Source: Burkholderiaceae bacterium
GTDB taxonomy: Bacteria; Pseudomonadota; Gammaproteobacteria; Burkholderiales; Burkholderiaceae_D
Length of the DNA: 49,493 nt
Assembly (NCBI GenBank): GCA_019751755.1
Contig: JAIENA010000070.1
Span: forward strand, 1-49,493
Direction: 5' to 3'
In this document: piece after piece, positions 1 through 9,023 of the stretch
Position numbering within the stretch: position 1 is the first letter of the stretch
Layout of the letters: each line of letters starts with the position of its first letter
The notes under the pieces: model-generated
Seen by the model: the letters and a program-made list of their open reading frames with translations, nothing else
Database searches by the model: none
Told to the model about the DNA's origin: nothing
Program-made: the position numbers and the translations under genes

Positions 1-483
1 GGCGCCGGCCGCCACCAGCCGCGCCAAAGGATCGGTCATCGCCGCCACCGCCGCTGCGGCGGCAAGCTCGTTGCCCGCCGCCAGCGCGGTGGCCACGGCG
101 CGGTGCTGTTCCGGCAGCAGCGCCGCCTCGGCGCGCCGGCCCGACAGGTAATCCAGGTACGCCAGGTCGGCCGGGGTGGCGTCCGCCCGCAGCCGTTCAA
201 CCCCGGGGCATGTTTCGAGCACCAGCGCCGCCAGCTGCACCGCGCAGGCCGCCAGTTCGATTTTGAGCGCCAGCGCCACCTTGCCGGTGCTGCCCACTTC
301 GCGCCGCGCGCGCGCCAGTTCCGCTTGCGCCACCGGCTCGTTGCCGGCCAGGGCGGCGGCCATCGCGCGTTGCTGCGCACGGTGCGCATTCAATTGCCAG
401 TCCGGCACCGGCGGGCCGCTGCTGCAGGCTGTCAGGGCGATCGCCATGGTCGATGCGGTCAATCCACGGAGCAGGGCGGTCAT
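1..483 (-). CDS. Lipoprotein of unknown function next to Mla-like genes (3' end outside window)
   Basis: The reading frame opens at an ATG (481-483) that overlaps the stop of the upstream MCE gene as ATGA, so translation is probably coupled. It stays open for 161 codons to the window edge. The N-terminus has one basic residue, a hydrophobic stretch and a lipobox ending ...ALTAC, with the lipidated Cys at about residue 20, followed by SSGPP. The rest is Ala-rich and looks helical, with repeated ALAAGNE-type segments. It does not look like the PqiC/YrbC-type auxiliary lipoproteins I know. Position after a permease and an MCE protein suggests an envelope partner in lipid transport; that is inference. 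The C-terminus is not visible. Confidence 0.8.
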   Translation of the reverse strand, partial: MTALLRGLTASTMAIALTACSSGPPVPDWQLNAHRAQQRAMAAALAGNEPVAQAELARARREVGSTGKVALALKIELAACAVQLAALVLETCPGVERLRADATPADLAYLDYLSGRRAEAALLPEQHRAVATALAAGNELAAAAAVAAMTDPLARLVAAGA

Positions 484-1433
484 GGTAATTTGATCTCCGC
501 ATCGCGTTTAAAGGGCCACTTGCGGTTGATTTCATTGATCAACTGTTCGATCTTGCGCAAGTTGCTGTCGACATCGGTGCGCAGCGCGCCCAGATCCTGG
601 GTGGCGACACGGGCGTTGGCGCCCACCGCCTGCGCCTCGGCCAGCACCGCATCCATTTTCTTCAGGCTGGCCCGCGCGTCCACCAGCAAGCCTTTCAGTT
701 CGACCACGGCGGCCTGGGTGTCGGTCATCACGCCCTGTTTGCCAAACACTTGCTGGTTGGCGTTGCCGACCAGGCGGTCGGCCGTCAGCAGCAGCGCATT
801 GGCGTTGCGCAGCAATTGCTGTGCCTTCGGGTCTTCGCCGGCAATCAGGCCCATGGCGCCGCCGGGACCATTGAGGCGGCCGGTGACGCCCTGCACGTTT
901 TTCAAGGTCAGGTCGAGCGCGGAATCGGTGGCGGTCAGATTGTTCAGGTTGGCCAGCAGGTCGCGCGCGGCCGACAGCAGTTGCGGCACCTGGCCCGCCA
1001 TGTCGCCGACCAGCAGTGCGCGGGTGGCGCCGTCGGGCAGCGGCGGATCGGTCGGGATGCCGGAATAGGCGCGCAGCTTGGCGCCGCCGACCAGGCCCCG
1101 TTCCAGTGTGAACACGCTGGAGGTGCGCAGCCAGTGCGCGTCTTTTTGCGTGACATCGACCAGCACGCGGGCCTTGCCATCGGCGCCCAGTTCAATGCGC
1201 TGGACGCGGCCGATGGGGAAGCCGGCAAAGGTCACATCCATGCCGATGCCGACCCCGTCGGAGTCGTCGGCGGTCAGCACCAGGCGCTGGGTGGCGTCGA
1301 ACGCGCCGCGCGCATACAGCAGGTAGACGGCCAGCCCGGCCACCAGGACCAGCATCAGTGCCAGCAGCAGCCCCGCTTTCAGTTCGGCGTTGCGCAGCGA
1401 GGGCGGGACGGTGGGCGCTTGTGGTTCTTGCAT
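480..1433 (-). CDS. MlaD-family (MCE domain) substrate-binding protein
   Basis: 317 aa. One N-terminal membrane anchor (about residues 20-40, LLLALMLVLVAGLAVYLLY) is followed by an MCE domain carrying the typical VGIGMDVTFAGFPIGRVQRI strand region. A long helical C-terminus (about 150-317) contains DLxNLNxLT-type repeats. MCE proteins form hexameric rings that carry phospholipids across the periplasm, working with an MlaE permease and an MlaF ATPase. The gene starts 7 bp after the permease stop and overlaps the lipoprotein start by 4 bp, so the three form an operon. No ATPase gene lies between permease and MCE protein. Confidence 0.88.
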   Translation of the reverse strand: MQEPQAPTVPPSLRNAELKAGLLLALMLVLVAGLAVYLLYARGAFDATQRLVLTADDSDGVGIGMDVTFAGFPIGRVQRIELGADGKARVLVDVTQKDAHWLRTSSVFTLERGLVGGAKLRAYSGIPTDPPLPDGATRALLVGDMAGQVPQLLSAARDLLANLNNLTATDSALDLTLKNVQGVTGRLNGPGGAMGLIAGEDPKAQQLLRNANALLLTADRLVGNANQQVFGKQGVMTDTQAAVVELKGLLVDARASLKKMDAVLAEAQAVGANARVATQDLGALRTDVDSNLRKIEQLINEINRKWPFKRDAEIKLP

Positions 1434-1440
1434 GTGGTCC

Positions 1441-2244
1441 TCAATAATAATTGCCCATCAGCGAAGCCGCTTCAATCAGCAGCAGCACGGAAAACATGCG
1501 CACCATGTCGGACAGGCCGTGCACATGGCGCAGCCGCGCGCTGGCGCCGAAATACGCCGATGCCAGCGGGATCATGCCGACCGCGAAACTGAACAGCACG
1601 ATTTTCAGCAGTAGGATCAGTGTCACGGCCGGATTGAAAATCTGGCCCACCACCCTCGTATAGCCTGGCAGGGCGTAGGGCGTCACACCGTAAATCGACA
1701 GGTAGGCCAGCACCAGCGTCAGCACGCAACTGACGGCCCCCAGCAGCCAGACGGCAAAGATGCCGGCCATCGCGCGCGGGAAGAATTCGCGCTGCAGGCC
1801 GCCGTTGCCGCGCACTTCGGCCAGCGCCTGCGCAAACGCGACGCCGGCCGGCAGGGTATTGCGCAGCGCGACAAACAGCGCCACCGTCAGCGGGAGCAAT
1901 TCCAGCACCAGCACCCGCACCACCATTTCCAGCGCATAGCGCGACAAGCCATAGCTGCTCGACGTCACCACCACGATGCGGATGATGACCAGGCTGATCA
2001 AGGTCGTCATCAGTGAAAACCACAGCAAATGCGGCGCCGTGCCCAGCACGATTTCGCGCGCCAGCACGGGCCGGGCGCGCCGGTTGTAGCTCGATGGGGT
2101 CAGCGCCAGCGTCGCCACCAGCACCGTGAAATGCAGCACTTGCCACCAGCTGACCAGCCAGTCCAGCGCCCAGCGTTGCAGCTCGCGCAGCGGCGCGAAC
2201 AGGGGGGAGGGTGGCGGGGCGGATGGGGTGTTCATGGGCGCCAT
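1441..2244 (-). CDS. MlaE-family ABC transporter permease
   Basis: About 267 aa from the ATG at 2242-2244. Other in-frame starts are GTG 2262, ATG 2259 and ATG 2235, and none has a good ribosome binding site. Five to six hydrophobic segments and the family pattern match: an early amphipathic helix, then LLWFSLMTTLISLVIIRIVV, and a C-terminal LLLKIVLFSFAVGMIPLASAYFG segment. MlaE permeases sit in the inner membrane and pass phospholipids to or from the MCE ring. The upstream LysR gene ends at 2259 and can overlap the earliest starts, so co-transcription is possible but not needed. Confidence 0.85.
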   Translation of the reverse strand: MAPMNTPSAPPPSPLFAPLRELQRWALDWLVSWWQVLHFTVLVATLALTPSSYNRRARPVLAREIVLGTAPHLLWFSLMTTLISLVIIRIVVVTSSSYGLSRYALEMVVRVLVLELLPLTVALFVALRNTLPAGVAFAQALAEVRGNGGLQREFFPRAMAGIFAVWLLGAVSCVLTLVLAYLSIYGVTPYALPGYTRVVGQIFNPAVTLILLLKIVLFSFAVGMIPLASAYFGASARLRHVHGLSDMVRMFSVLLLIEAASLMGNYY

Positions 2245-2258
2245 GTTAGCACCGGCCA

Positions 2259-3125
2259 TCACGGGCCGGAGAACGATTCGATGATGGCGTCGGCCGCCGC
2301 CCGCACCCGCGCCGTGCGGTTCAAGTCGGTGTGCATCACCAGATAAACGTCGTAATGCTGTTCCCGCTCCGGCCAGATGCGCACCAGCTCCGGCATCTGG
2401 TCCGCCATATGCGTCGCCAGTTCGCCAATGCCCAGGCCGGCCTTGACCGCATCATGCAGCATCAAGCCGGTATTGACTTCCATCGCCACCCGCGCGTTGG
2501 CCACCGGTTCGCCGCACAGCCGGTCGCCATGGCGCGGCGCCACGCTGGCCTGGTAAATCACCAGATCGTGGCCTTGCAGCGCATTGCCCGGCTGCGGCAT
2601 GCCGTGCCGCTCCAGGTAGCTGCGCGCGGCGTACAGGCCCAGCGTGCGCCGCACCAGGCGGCGCGACACCAGGTCCGGGTCGGTCGGGCGCACGGTGCGG
2701 ATCGCCAGGTCCGCTTCGCGCCGCGTCAGGCTCGACAACTGGGTCGAGGCCGACAGCACGATGCGGATCTCCGGGTGCCGCAGGTGCAGCCGCTGCATGG
2801 CGTCGATCACGAAGTGCGCCGCCATGGTGTCGGAGGTCGCCACCCGGATCACGCCGGACAGGCGGTGGTCGATGCCCTGCATTTCCCGCTGCAGGCGGTG
2901 GGCGGCGGCTTCCATTTGCTCGGCGGCGCCGACCGCCAGTTCGCCGGCCGGGGTGGCGGCATAGCCACCCGGCGTGCGTAGGAACAGCCGGGCATTGAGC
3001 GCCTTTTCCATCGTGGCCAGGCGGCGGCCCACGGTGGCCTGGTCGATGTCGAGCGTGGCGGCGGCGCCGCGCAGCGTGCCGGCGCGGTAAATCGCAAGAA
3101 AAATGCGGGCGTTATCCCAATCCAT
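2259..3125 (-). CDS. LysR-family transcriptional regulator
   Basis: 288 aa, normal LTTR length. The N-terminal winged helix-turn-helix (about 3-60: WDNARIFLAIYRAGTLRGAAATLDIDQATVGRRLATME) is followed by a periplasmic-binding-like effector domain (about 90-285). It is divergent from the MFS exporter gene with a 132-bp gap, the usual layout for an LTTR that controls its neighbour. The target is therefore probably the exporter rather than the downstream lipid-transport genes. The effector is unknown. Confidence 0.9.
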   Translation of the reverse strand: MDWDNARIFLAIYRAGTLRGAAATLDIDQATVGRRLATMEKALNARLFLRTPGGYAATPAGELAVGAAEQMEAAAHRLQREMQGIDHRLSGVIRVATSDTMAAHFVIDAMQRLHLRHPEIRIVLSASTQLSSLTRREADLAIRTVRPTDPDLVSRRLVRRTLGLYAARSYLERHGMPQPGNALQGHDLVIYQASVAPRHGDRLCGEPVANARVAMEVNTGLMLHDAVKAGLGIGELATHMADQMPELVRIWPEREQHYDVYLVMHTDLNRTARVRAAADAIIESFSGP

Positions 3126-3257
3126 GGATGGCGGCTATGCGGTGGTTATGCGGTGGCAAGTGATGCAAATTTGCATCGGAGTGCTGATCATATGCGTGTT
3201 TACTGCATCCTTCAAGCGGCCTAGGATGCCGGCAGGGCAAACGTAAGGGGAGAAATC

Positions 3258-4652
3258 ATGCGCAATCAGCGGCAGGAAATACAAGCGGTCGGCGCGGCGG
3301 CGCAACGGCAGGGCGGGGCGCTGACCTTGCTGACACTGGCGGCTGGCTTTGTCATGGCGATGATTGATGTCACCGCCGTCAACACCGCGTTGTCCGACAT
3401 CGCCGCCGATTTGCACGTGCCGCTGGCGGGCCTGATCTGGGTGGTCGATGGCTATACGCTGACGTTTGCCGCGCTGTTGCTGGCTGGCGGCGCGCTGGGC
3501 GACCGCTATGGCGCAAAAAACGCCTATCTGGCCGGGCTCGGTGTTTTCCTGCTGGGCTCGGTGCTGTGCGCACTGGCACCGGGCGGCGCCAGCCTGACGG
3601 CGGCGCGCTTGCTGCAAGGCGCGGGCGCGGCGCTGTTCCTGCCCAGTTCACTGAGCTTGCTGAGTCACACCTTTGACGATGACAAGGTGCGTGCCCGCAT
3701 GGTCGGCACCTGGTCGGCCATGGTGGCGACGGCGTCGGCGGCGGGGCCGCTGGTGGGCGGCATTCTGGTGCATGAATTCGGCTGGCGCAGCGTATTCTGG
3801 GTCAATCTGCCGGTCGGGCTGCTGGGCATCGTGCTGGCGTTGCGCCTGATCCGCCCGGTGCCGCCGCAAGCGCGGCCGATCTCCTACACCAGCCATGCGC
3901 TGGGCATGCTGGCGCTGGCCGGCCTGAGCTTCGTGCTGATCGAAGGGCCGGTCTTGGGCTGGCGCTCGGCGCCGGTGCTGGTGACGCTGGCCGCCGCCAT
4001 CACCGTGGCGCTGGCACTGGTGTGGCGCGAGCGGCGCGCCGCCCATCCGCTGTTGCCGCGCGCGCTGTTTGCCACCCCCGCGTTTGCCGCCGTCAACGGC
4101 ATCGGCTTCTTTATCAACCTCGGCGTGTTTGGCCAGTTATTCCTGCTCAGCCTGTATTTGCAGCAGCGCGGCGCCGATGCGCTGGGAACCGGCTTGTCGC
4201 TGTTGCCGATGATGGCGGCGTTTATCGCGGGTAATTTCTCGGCCGGCCGCATCACCGCCCGGGTCGGCATGCGCGCGCCGCTGCTGGGCGGCCTGGCCAC
4301 CGGGTCAGCCATGGGGCTGGTGTTGCTGGCGCTGGCATGGGCCCTGCCGGACGTGCGCTTTGGCGTCCTGCTGGCGGTGATTATCGTCATGAACGTGGCG
4401 GTCGGCATCGCGATTCCCGCCATGACGGCCAGTGTCATGCAGGTGGCCGGCAAAGCCTATGCCAACAGCGCGGCCGCCGCGCTCAACGCCAACCGCCAAA
4501 TCGGCGCACTGGTCGGTGTGGCGCTGATGGGCTCACTGCTGCATGCCTTGCCGGCGTGGTCGCAGCGGCTGCCGGCCGGCTTTGCCGTGGTGGCGCTGGC
4601 GTTCGGGTGCGGCGCCGCGCTGGCCTACCGCCACGTCCATTTGCGGACATAG
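3258..4652 (+). CDS. MFS drug-export transporter, DHA2 (14-TM, EmrB/QacA-like)
   Basis: 464 aa with about 14 hydrophobic segments. The motif VNTALSDIAADL in TM1, WVVDGYTLTFAALLLAGGALGDRYG (motif A region) and a motif C-like GPLVGGILVHEFGWRSVFWVNLP identify the DHA2 family of proton-driven multidrug exporters. The ATG at 3258 has a clear ribosome binding site (AAGGGGAG). It is divergent from the LysR gene, its likely regulator. The substrate cannot be told from sequence. Confidence 0.9.
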   Translation: MRNQRQEIQAVGAAAQRQGGALTLLTLAAGFVMAMIDVTAVNTALSDIAADLHVPLAGLIWVVDGYTLTFAALLLAGGALGDRYGAKNAYLAGLGVFLLGSVLCALAPGGASLTAARLLQGAGAALFLPSSLSLLSHTFDDDKVRARMVGTWSAMVATASAAGPLVGGILVHEFGWRSVFWVNLPVGLLGIVLALRLIRPVPPQARPISYTSHALGMLALAGLSFVLIEGPVLGWRSAPVLVTLAAAITVALALVWRERRAAHPLLPRALFATPAFAAVNGIGFFINLGVFGQLFLLSLYLQQRGADALGTGLSLLPMMAAFIAGNFSAGRITARVGMRAPLLGGLATGSAMGLVLLALAWALPDVRFGVLLAVIIVMNVAVGIAIPAMTASVMQVAGKAYANSAAAALNANRQIGALVGVALMGSLLHALPAWSQRLPAGFAVVALAFGCGAALAYRHVHLRT

Positions 4653-4768
4653 CGACCGACGCGGCGGCGGGCAACACGGCGGTGCAGGGCATGGATTTTC
4701 TCGCGGTGCACTGGCGTAGCGCTACCAAATGGTGTACTGTGGAAACTTTCCTGTTTTACAATTTTGTA

Positions 4769-7594
4769 ATGACTTCCGTCCCCATCCGACTGATCGCCGC
4801 CGCCGCCATGCTGGCCTGCACCCTGACCGGGCAAGCCGCCATCAACTTGAATGACAAGGTGCCACCCGCACCCGATGTCAAGACCGGCAAACTGGCCAAT
4901 GGCTTGACCTATTACATCAAGCAGAACGGCAAGCCGGAAAAGCGGCTGGAGTTGCGGCTGGTGGTGCGCGCCGGCTCGGTGCTGGAAGATGACGATCAGC
5001 AGGGACTGGCACACTTCGTCGAACACATGGCGTTCAACGGCACCACGCATTTTAAGCGCAATGAACTGATTTCCTACCTGCAGTCGATCGGTGTGAAATT
5101 CGGCGCAGACCTCAATGCCTACACCGGGTTCGATGAAACCGTGTACATGCTGCCGATCCCCACCGACAAAAAGGACAACGTGGAAACCGGCTTCCAGGTG
5201 CTGGAAGACTGGGCCCATGGCGTGCAATTCGACGATGACGCCATCGATGGCGAACGCAATATCGTGCTGGAGGAATTGCGCGCCCGTGGTGGCGTGGACA
5301 AGCGCATGTTGCAGGCCATCCTGCCGAAAATGCTCAATGGTTCGCGCTATGCGCAGCGCCTGCCGATTGGCAAGGAAGAGGTGCTGAAGCATTTTAAATA
5401 TGATGCGGCCAAGCGCTTTTACCGCGACTGGTACCGTCCCGACCTGATGGCGGTGGTGGCGGTTGGCGACATCGATCCGGCCGAAGCGGAAAAACTGATC
5501 CAGCGCCATTTTGCGCACCTGAAAAACCCGGCCCAGCCACGCCCCCGTACTGTCAACGAGATCCCGTCGCGCGCGCAGTCGGAAGCGCTGGTGGTGACCG
5601 ACAAGGAAGCGGCCTCGAATGCGGTGGCGATCCGTTATGCGATCCGCAAGGAGCGCAGCCGCGCCACCTTTGCCGACTACCGCGAAGATTTATACGAAGC
5701 CATGATTGGCTTCATGCTGGCGCAGCGCGTCAATGAATTGACCCAGCAGGCCGAGCCGCCGTTCATCGGCGGCCAGGCCGGCATGTCGCCGGTGATGACG
5801 GGCTACCGCACCTTCACGGCGCTGGCGGTGCTGGGCAAGGGCGGCAGCAAGCCCGCCATCGATGCGCTGGTGCAGGAAGTGGAGCGGGCGCGCCGTTTCG
5901 GCTTCAGTGCGCAAGAGCTGGAACGCGCCAAAAAGACCTTCATGCGCTCCTTCGAGCGCGCTTACCAGGAGCGCGACAAGACCGATTCCGGCCTCCACGT
6001 CAACAACCTGATGGGCAGTTTCCTGACCGGACGGGCGATCGATCCCGGCATCGTCAATGGCTATGGCTATGTCCAGGAACTGTTGCCGGCCGCCACCCTG
6101 GACGACATCAACGCGCTGACCGCCCAATTGCTGCCCTCGCATGAGCAAATGCTGGTGATTTACCAGGGCAACGACAAGGCCGAACCAGCGGCGCCCAAGG
6201 AAGCCGAATTGCTGGCGCTGGCCGAAGCGGCTGAAAACCGCACGGTGGCCAAACGCGAAGAAAAAGTGCTGGCGACGAGCCTGATGGCGCCGCCGCCGCC
6301 GGGCAAGATTCTCTCGGAAGTGGTCGACAAGCCGCTCGGCACAACCGAGCTGCGCCTGGCGAACGGCGTGCGGGTGGTGCTGAAACCGACCGATTTCAAG
6401 AGTGACCAGGTGCTGATGGCGGGCTTCCGCCCGGGCGGCCAGTCGCTGTATGGCGGCGATGACGTGTTCAACGCGCGTTACGCCAGCAACATCGTGTCGA
6501 GCATGGGCGTGAAATTCGCGCCGGCCGATTTGCAGAAAATGCTGGCCGGGAAAACGGTGTCGGCCTCGTCGTGGGTCGGCGCGCTGGGCGAAGGCTTGCG
6601 CGGCGGCTCCGGCAGCGCCGACGTCGAAACCATGCTGCAACTGGCGCACCTGGCGTTCACCCAGCCGCGCCGCGATGAAGCCCTGTACCGCTCCTTCATC
6701 GGCAAGCAGCGCGACTTGGCGCGCACCTCGCTGTCGAATCCGGACGTGGTGTTCAGCGATCAGTCGATCGCCACCTTGTACAACAACGATCCGCGCGTGG
6801 CCCGGGTGGCCCGGGTCGAAGACTTCGACCATATCCAGCTGGACCGCGCGATGGCGATCTACCGTGAGCGCTTTGCCAGCGCGCGCGACTTCACCTTCGT
6901 GCTGGTCGGCAGCTTTGATCTGGCGGCCATGAAGCAACTGGCGGCGACTTACCTCGGCAGCTTGCCGGTGACGGACGCGCCGGTCGCCTACAAGGATATC
7001 GGCGTGCGTCCGGTCAGGGGCGTGGTGAAAAAAGACGTGTTCAAGGGCACGGAAAACAAGAGCCTGGTGACGCTGACGTTCACCGGCGAGGCGCCCTATT
7101 CGGAAGCGGCGTCGCTGAGCCAGAGCGCACTGGTGGAAGTGCTCAACATCAAGGTCACGGAAGTGTTGCGTGAAAAGCTGGGCCTGATCTACAGCGGCCA
7201 GGTGGGGGCCTCGCTCAACAAGATGCCGTATGGCCACTACACGGTCTCGGTGAGCTTGCCGTGCGCGCCGGAAAACACCGGCAAGGTGGCCGACGCCATG
7301 CTGGACCTGGTCAAGACCCTCCAGCAGCACGGGCCGGACGCGGCGGACCTGGCCAAGGTCAAGGAAAACTGGTCGGTCAACCGCCGCCGCGCGCTGCGTG
7401 AAAACGGTTACTGGCTGAACCAGCTCGATGCGTCCTACGCCAACGGCCTGGACCCGGCCAAGATCCTCGACTTCGAACAACGCGCCGCGGCGCTGACGCC
7501 GGCCGATGTGCAGGCGGCCGCCAAGCGCTACTTCGATTTTGACAATTATGTGCAGATGACGCTGTACCCGGAGGCGAAGCAGGCCGCCAATTAA
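4769..7594 (+). CDS. M16-family zinc peptidase, exported (pitrilysin-like)
   Basis: 941 aa from the ATG at 4769. The frame is open further upstream, but this start gives a signal peptide (about 1-23, RLIAAAAMLACTLTGQAA) and places the mature M16 domain correctly. The inverted zinc motif HFVEH is at residues 82-86, and the downstream glutamate lies in NIVLEELRARGG. Two M16 modules are present, the second (about 520-930) without a zinc motif, as is usual for the family. Expected location is periplasmic. There is no obvious ribosome binding site before 4769. The stop codon lies in a 12-bp tandem repeat. Confidence 0.9.
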   Translation: MTSVPIRLIAAAAMLACTLTGQAAINLNDKVPPAPDVKTGKLANGLTYYIKQNGKPEKRLELRLVVRAGSVLEDDDQQGLAHFVEHMAFNGTTHFKRNELISYLQSIGVKFGADLNAYTGFDETVYMLPIPTDKKDNVETGFQVLEDWAHGVQFDDDAIDGERNIVLEELRARGGVDKRMLQAILPKMLNGSRYAQRLPIGKEEVLKHFKYDAAKRFYRDWYRPDLMAVVAVGDIDPAEAEKLIQRHFAHLKNPAQPRPRTVNEIPSRAQSEALVVTDKEAASNAVAIRYAIRKERSRATFADYREDLYEAMIGFMLAQRVNELTQQAEPPFIGGQAGMSPVMTGYRTFTALAVLGKGGSKPAIDALVQEVERARRFGFSAQELERAKKTFMRSFERAYQERDKTDSGLHVNNLMGSFLTGRAIDPGIVNGYGYVQELLPAATLDDINALTAQLLPSHEQMLVIYQGNDKAEPAAPKEAELLALAEAAENRTVAKREEKVLATSLMAPPPPGKILSEVVDKPLGTTELRLANGVRVVLKPTDFKSDQVLMAGFRPGGQSLYGGDDVFNARYASNIVSSMGVKFAPADLQKMLAGKTVSASSWVGALGEGLRGGSGSADVETMLQLAHLAFTQPRRDEALYRSFIGKQRDLARTSLSNPDVVFSDQSIATLYNNDPRVARVARVEDFDHIQLDRAMAIYRERFASARDFTFVLVGSFDLAAMKQLAATYLGSLPVTDAPVAYKDIGVRPVRGVVKKDVFKGTENKSLVTLTFTGEAPYSEAASLSQSALVEVLNIKVTEVLREKLGLIYSGQVGASLNKMPYGHYTVSVSLPCAPENTGKVADAMLDLVKTLQQHGPDAADLAKVKENWSVNRRRALRENGYWLNQLDASYANGLDPAKILDFEQRAAALTPADVQAAAKRYFDFDNYVQMTLYPEAKQAAN

Positions 7595-7623
7595 GCTGTC
7601 AATTAAGGCGCCAATTAAGCCGC
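7588..7623 (+). repeat. 12-bp tandem repeat, 3 copies, over the peptidase stop codon
   Basis: Copies are CAATTAAGCTGT, CAATTAAGGCGC and CAATTAAGCCGC. The period is a multiple of three, so each copy carries TAA in the same frame and the peptidase gene ends with three in-frame stops. It probably arose by slippage duplication. Confidence 0.85.
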
Positions 7624-7626
7624 CAT

Positions 7627-8019
7627 TTACGCTTGCGCCGCGTGGCACACCACGCATAATTTATTTCCGTCCGGATCGCGGAAATACGCACCGTAGTAAT
7701 CGGCGTGGTACTCGGGCCGCAAGCCCGGTACCCCCTCGCCGCTGCCGCCATGCGCCAGCGCCGTCGCATAGGCCGCATCGACGGCGGCGCGCGACGGCGC
7801 TTGCAGCGCCACCATCTGGCCATTGCCGACCGACGCTTCCCCGGCATAGGGTTTGCCCACCACGAACAGCGGACGGGGCGCGTCGGCCGGCATCCAGGCG
7901 GCCCACGGGCGGCCCCCATCCTTGAACTTTTGCGGCAGACCCAAGCTCGCCATCAGCGGCGCATAAAAAGCATAGGCCCGCTCGAAATCACTGACACCCA
8001 CAAAGACGTGCGACAGCAT
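7627..8019 (-). CDS. VOC (glyoxalase/bleomycin-resistance) family protein
   Basis: 130 aa from the ATG at 8017-8019, chosen because GAGGGG sits 7 nt upstream and the protein then begins with the family pattern MLSHVFVGVSDFERAYAFYAPLMASLG. The frame is open further upstream, but that part shows no homology. The end, ADYYGAYFRDPDGNKLCVVCH, is the classical second half of a single-domain VOC protein, with the metal-binding Glu of many members replaced or shifted. The substrate is unknown. It is divergent from the P450 remnant. Confidence 0.88.
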   Translation of the reverse strand: MLSHVFVGVSDFERAYAFYAPLMASLGLPQKFKDGGRPWAAWMPADAPRPLFVVGKPYAGEASVGNGQMVALQAPSRAAVDAAYATALAHGGSGEGVPGLRPEYHADYYGAYFRDPDGNKLCVVCHAAQA

Positions 8020-8083
8020 GGTTATTCCCCTCAGTATGTGGCGTAAAATGCAATAATTAAATAGAAAATAGACGGAGACCGGT

Positions 8084-8329
8084 ATGCCTGACGATACCAT
8101 GGCTGAGCACCCGGGCAATGCCGCCGCGCCGCTACGCACCATCGCCGAGCTGCCGGGGCCGAAAGGCATTCCGATCCTCGGCAATGCGCGTCAGATCGAA
8201 CCGCAGCAATTTCATCGTACGCTGGACCAGCGTGTTGCCGCTGCCGCTGCTGCTGCACCCCTGCCCTGGACAACAGCGTGGCCCGTAAGTTTTATGCAAC
8301 AGCAGCGGCATTTTGCCGCTGCGAAATGA
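8084..8329 (+). pseudogene. Cytochrome P450 5'-end remnant
   Basis: The first ~45 codons read TIAELPGPKGIPILGN..Q..QFHRTLDQ, the proline-rich N-terminal hinge and first helix of a bacterial cytochrome P450. A start codon at 8084 has a GGAGA ribosome binding site. After about residue 49 the frame becomes an Ala run and unrelated residues and stops at 8329. No I-helix, ExxR or heme-Cys region follows; the next gene starts at 8410. This is seen as a decayed or deleted P450 gene that kept its translation start. It could still make an 81-aa peptide. Confidence 0.72.
8302..8322. other. Perfect 9-bp inverted repeat (hairpin)
   Basis: GCAGCGGCA, TTT, TGCCGCTGC. The stem is perfect with a 3-nt loop. 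It lies at the end of the P450 remnant and has no T-tract, so it is not a standard terminator. It may mark the deletion junction or act as an RNA hairpin. Confidence 0.6.
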
Positions 8330-8409
8330 TCGTGTCGCAATAAATGACTGCTAACCTTGCGGGTTCGGCAAGCGCCGATCCAACTAAAAAAACTCGCAGG
8401 GGACTTTGC

Positions 8410-8937
8410 ATGTTGAAGAGAATCGCCATCGGCATTGTTGCCGTCGTCGTGATCATCCTGGGCCTGGCGCTGGCCCAGCCAAGTTCGTTTGCCGTCTCGC
8501 GCAGCATCGTTATCAAGGCGCCGGCGGAAAAAATCTATCCGCTGATCAGCGATTTTCACCGGTGGGGCGCCTGGTCGCCCTGGGAAGCGCTGGACCCGGA
8601 CATGAAGCGCACGTTCACCGGCGCCGCCAGCGGCGCGGGCGCGGTTTATAGCTGGGAAGGCAATGACGCGGTCGGCGCGGGGCGCATGGAAATCACGGGC
8701 GCGCAGTCGCCGGCGCAAATTGAGATCAAGCTGGACTTCCTGAAACCCATCGCCTCGCAAAACAGCACCGTGTTTGCGCTGCAGCCGCAAGGCGATGGCA
8801 CCCGGGTGGTATGGACCATGTCCGGTCCCAGCACTTTCATGACCAAGCTGATGGGGGTGTTCGTGTCGATGGATAAAATGATCGGCCCGGATTTTGAAAA
8901 AGGCCTGGCCAGCATGAAAACGGCGGCGGAAAAGTAA
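8410..8937 (+). CDS. SRPBCC-family (polyketide cyclase/dehydrase-like) membrane-anchored protein
   Basis: 175 aa from the ATG at 8410, preceded by AGGGGA. It has an N-terminal hydrophobic anchor or signal (about 5-24, IAIGIVAVVVIILGLALAQ) and then a START-like ligand-binding fold: SRSIVIKAPAEKIYPLISDFHRWGAWSPWEALDPDMKRTFTG is the standard opening of the SRPBCC polyketide-cyclase subgroup. The last helix (about 155-172) closes the cavity. The ligand is unknown and it is probably not catalytic. It follows the P450 remnant in the same direction. Confidence 0.85.
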   Translation: MLKRIAIGIVAVVVIILGLALAQPSSFAVSRSIVIKAPAEKIYPLISDFHRWGAWSPWEALDPDMKRTFTGAASGAGAVYSWEGNDAVGAGRMEITGAQSPAQIEIKLDFLKPIASQNSTVFALQPQGDGTRVVWTMSGPSTFMTKLMGVFVSMDKMIGPDFEKGLASMKTAAEK

Positions 8938-9023
8938 GGCGGCGCACAGACCTGGGTCAATCCGCGTGCGATAGTGCAGACAGGATTATACTGACGGCAA
9001 GTGCCCCCACGGAGAGGTCCGCC

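Noticed and set aside
4337..4768. N-terminal extension of the M16 peptidase frame into the MFS gene
   Set aside because: The extension overlaps a certain gene in another frame, and the signal peptide begins at 4769.
5690..7657. Long minus-strand open frame opposite the M16 peptidase
   Set aside because: Shadow frame with the same biased composition and no family signature.
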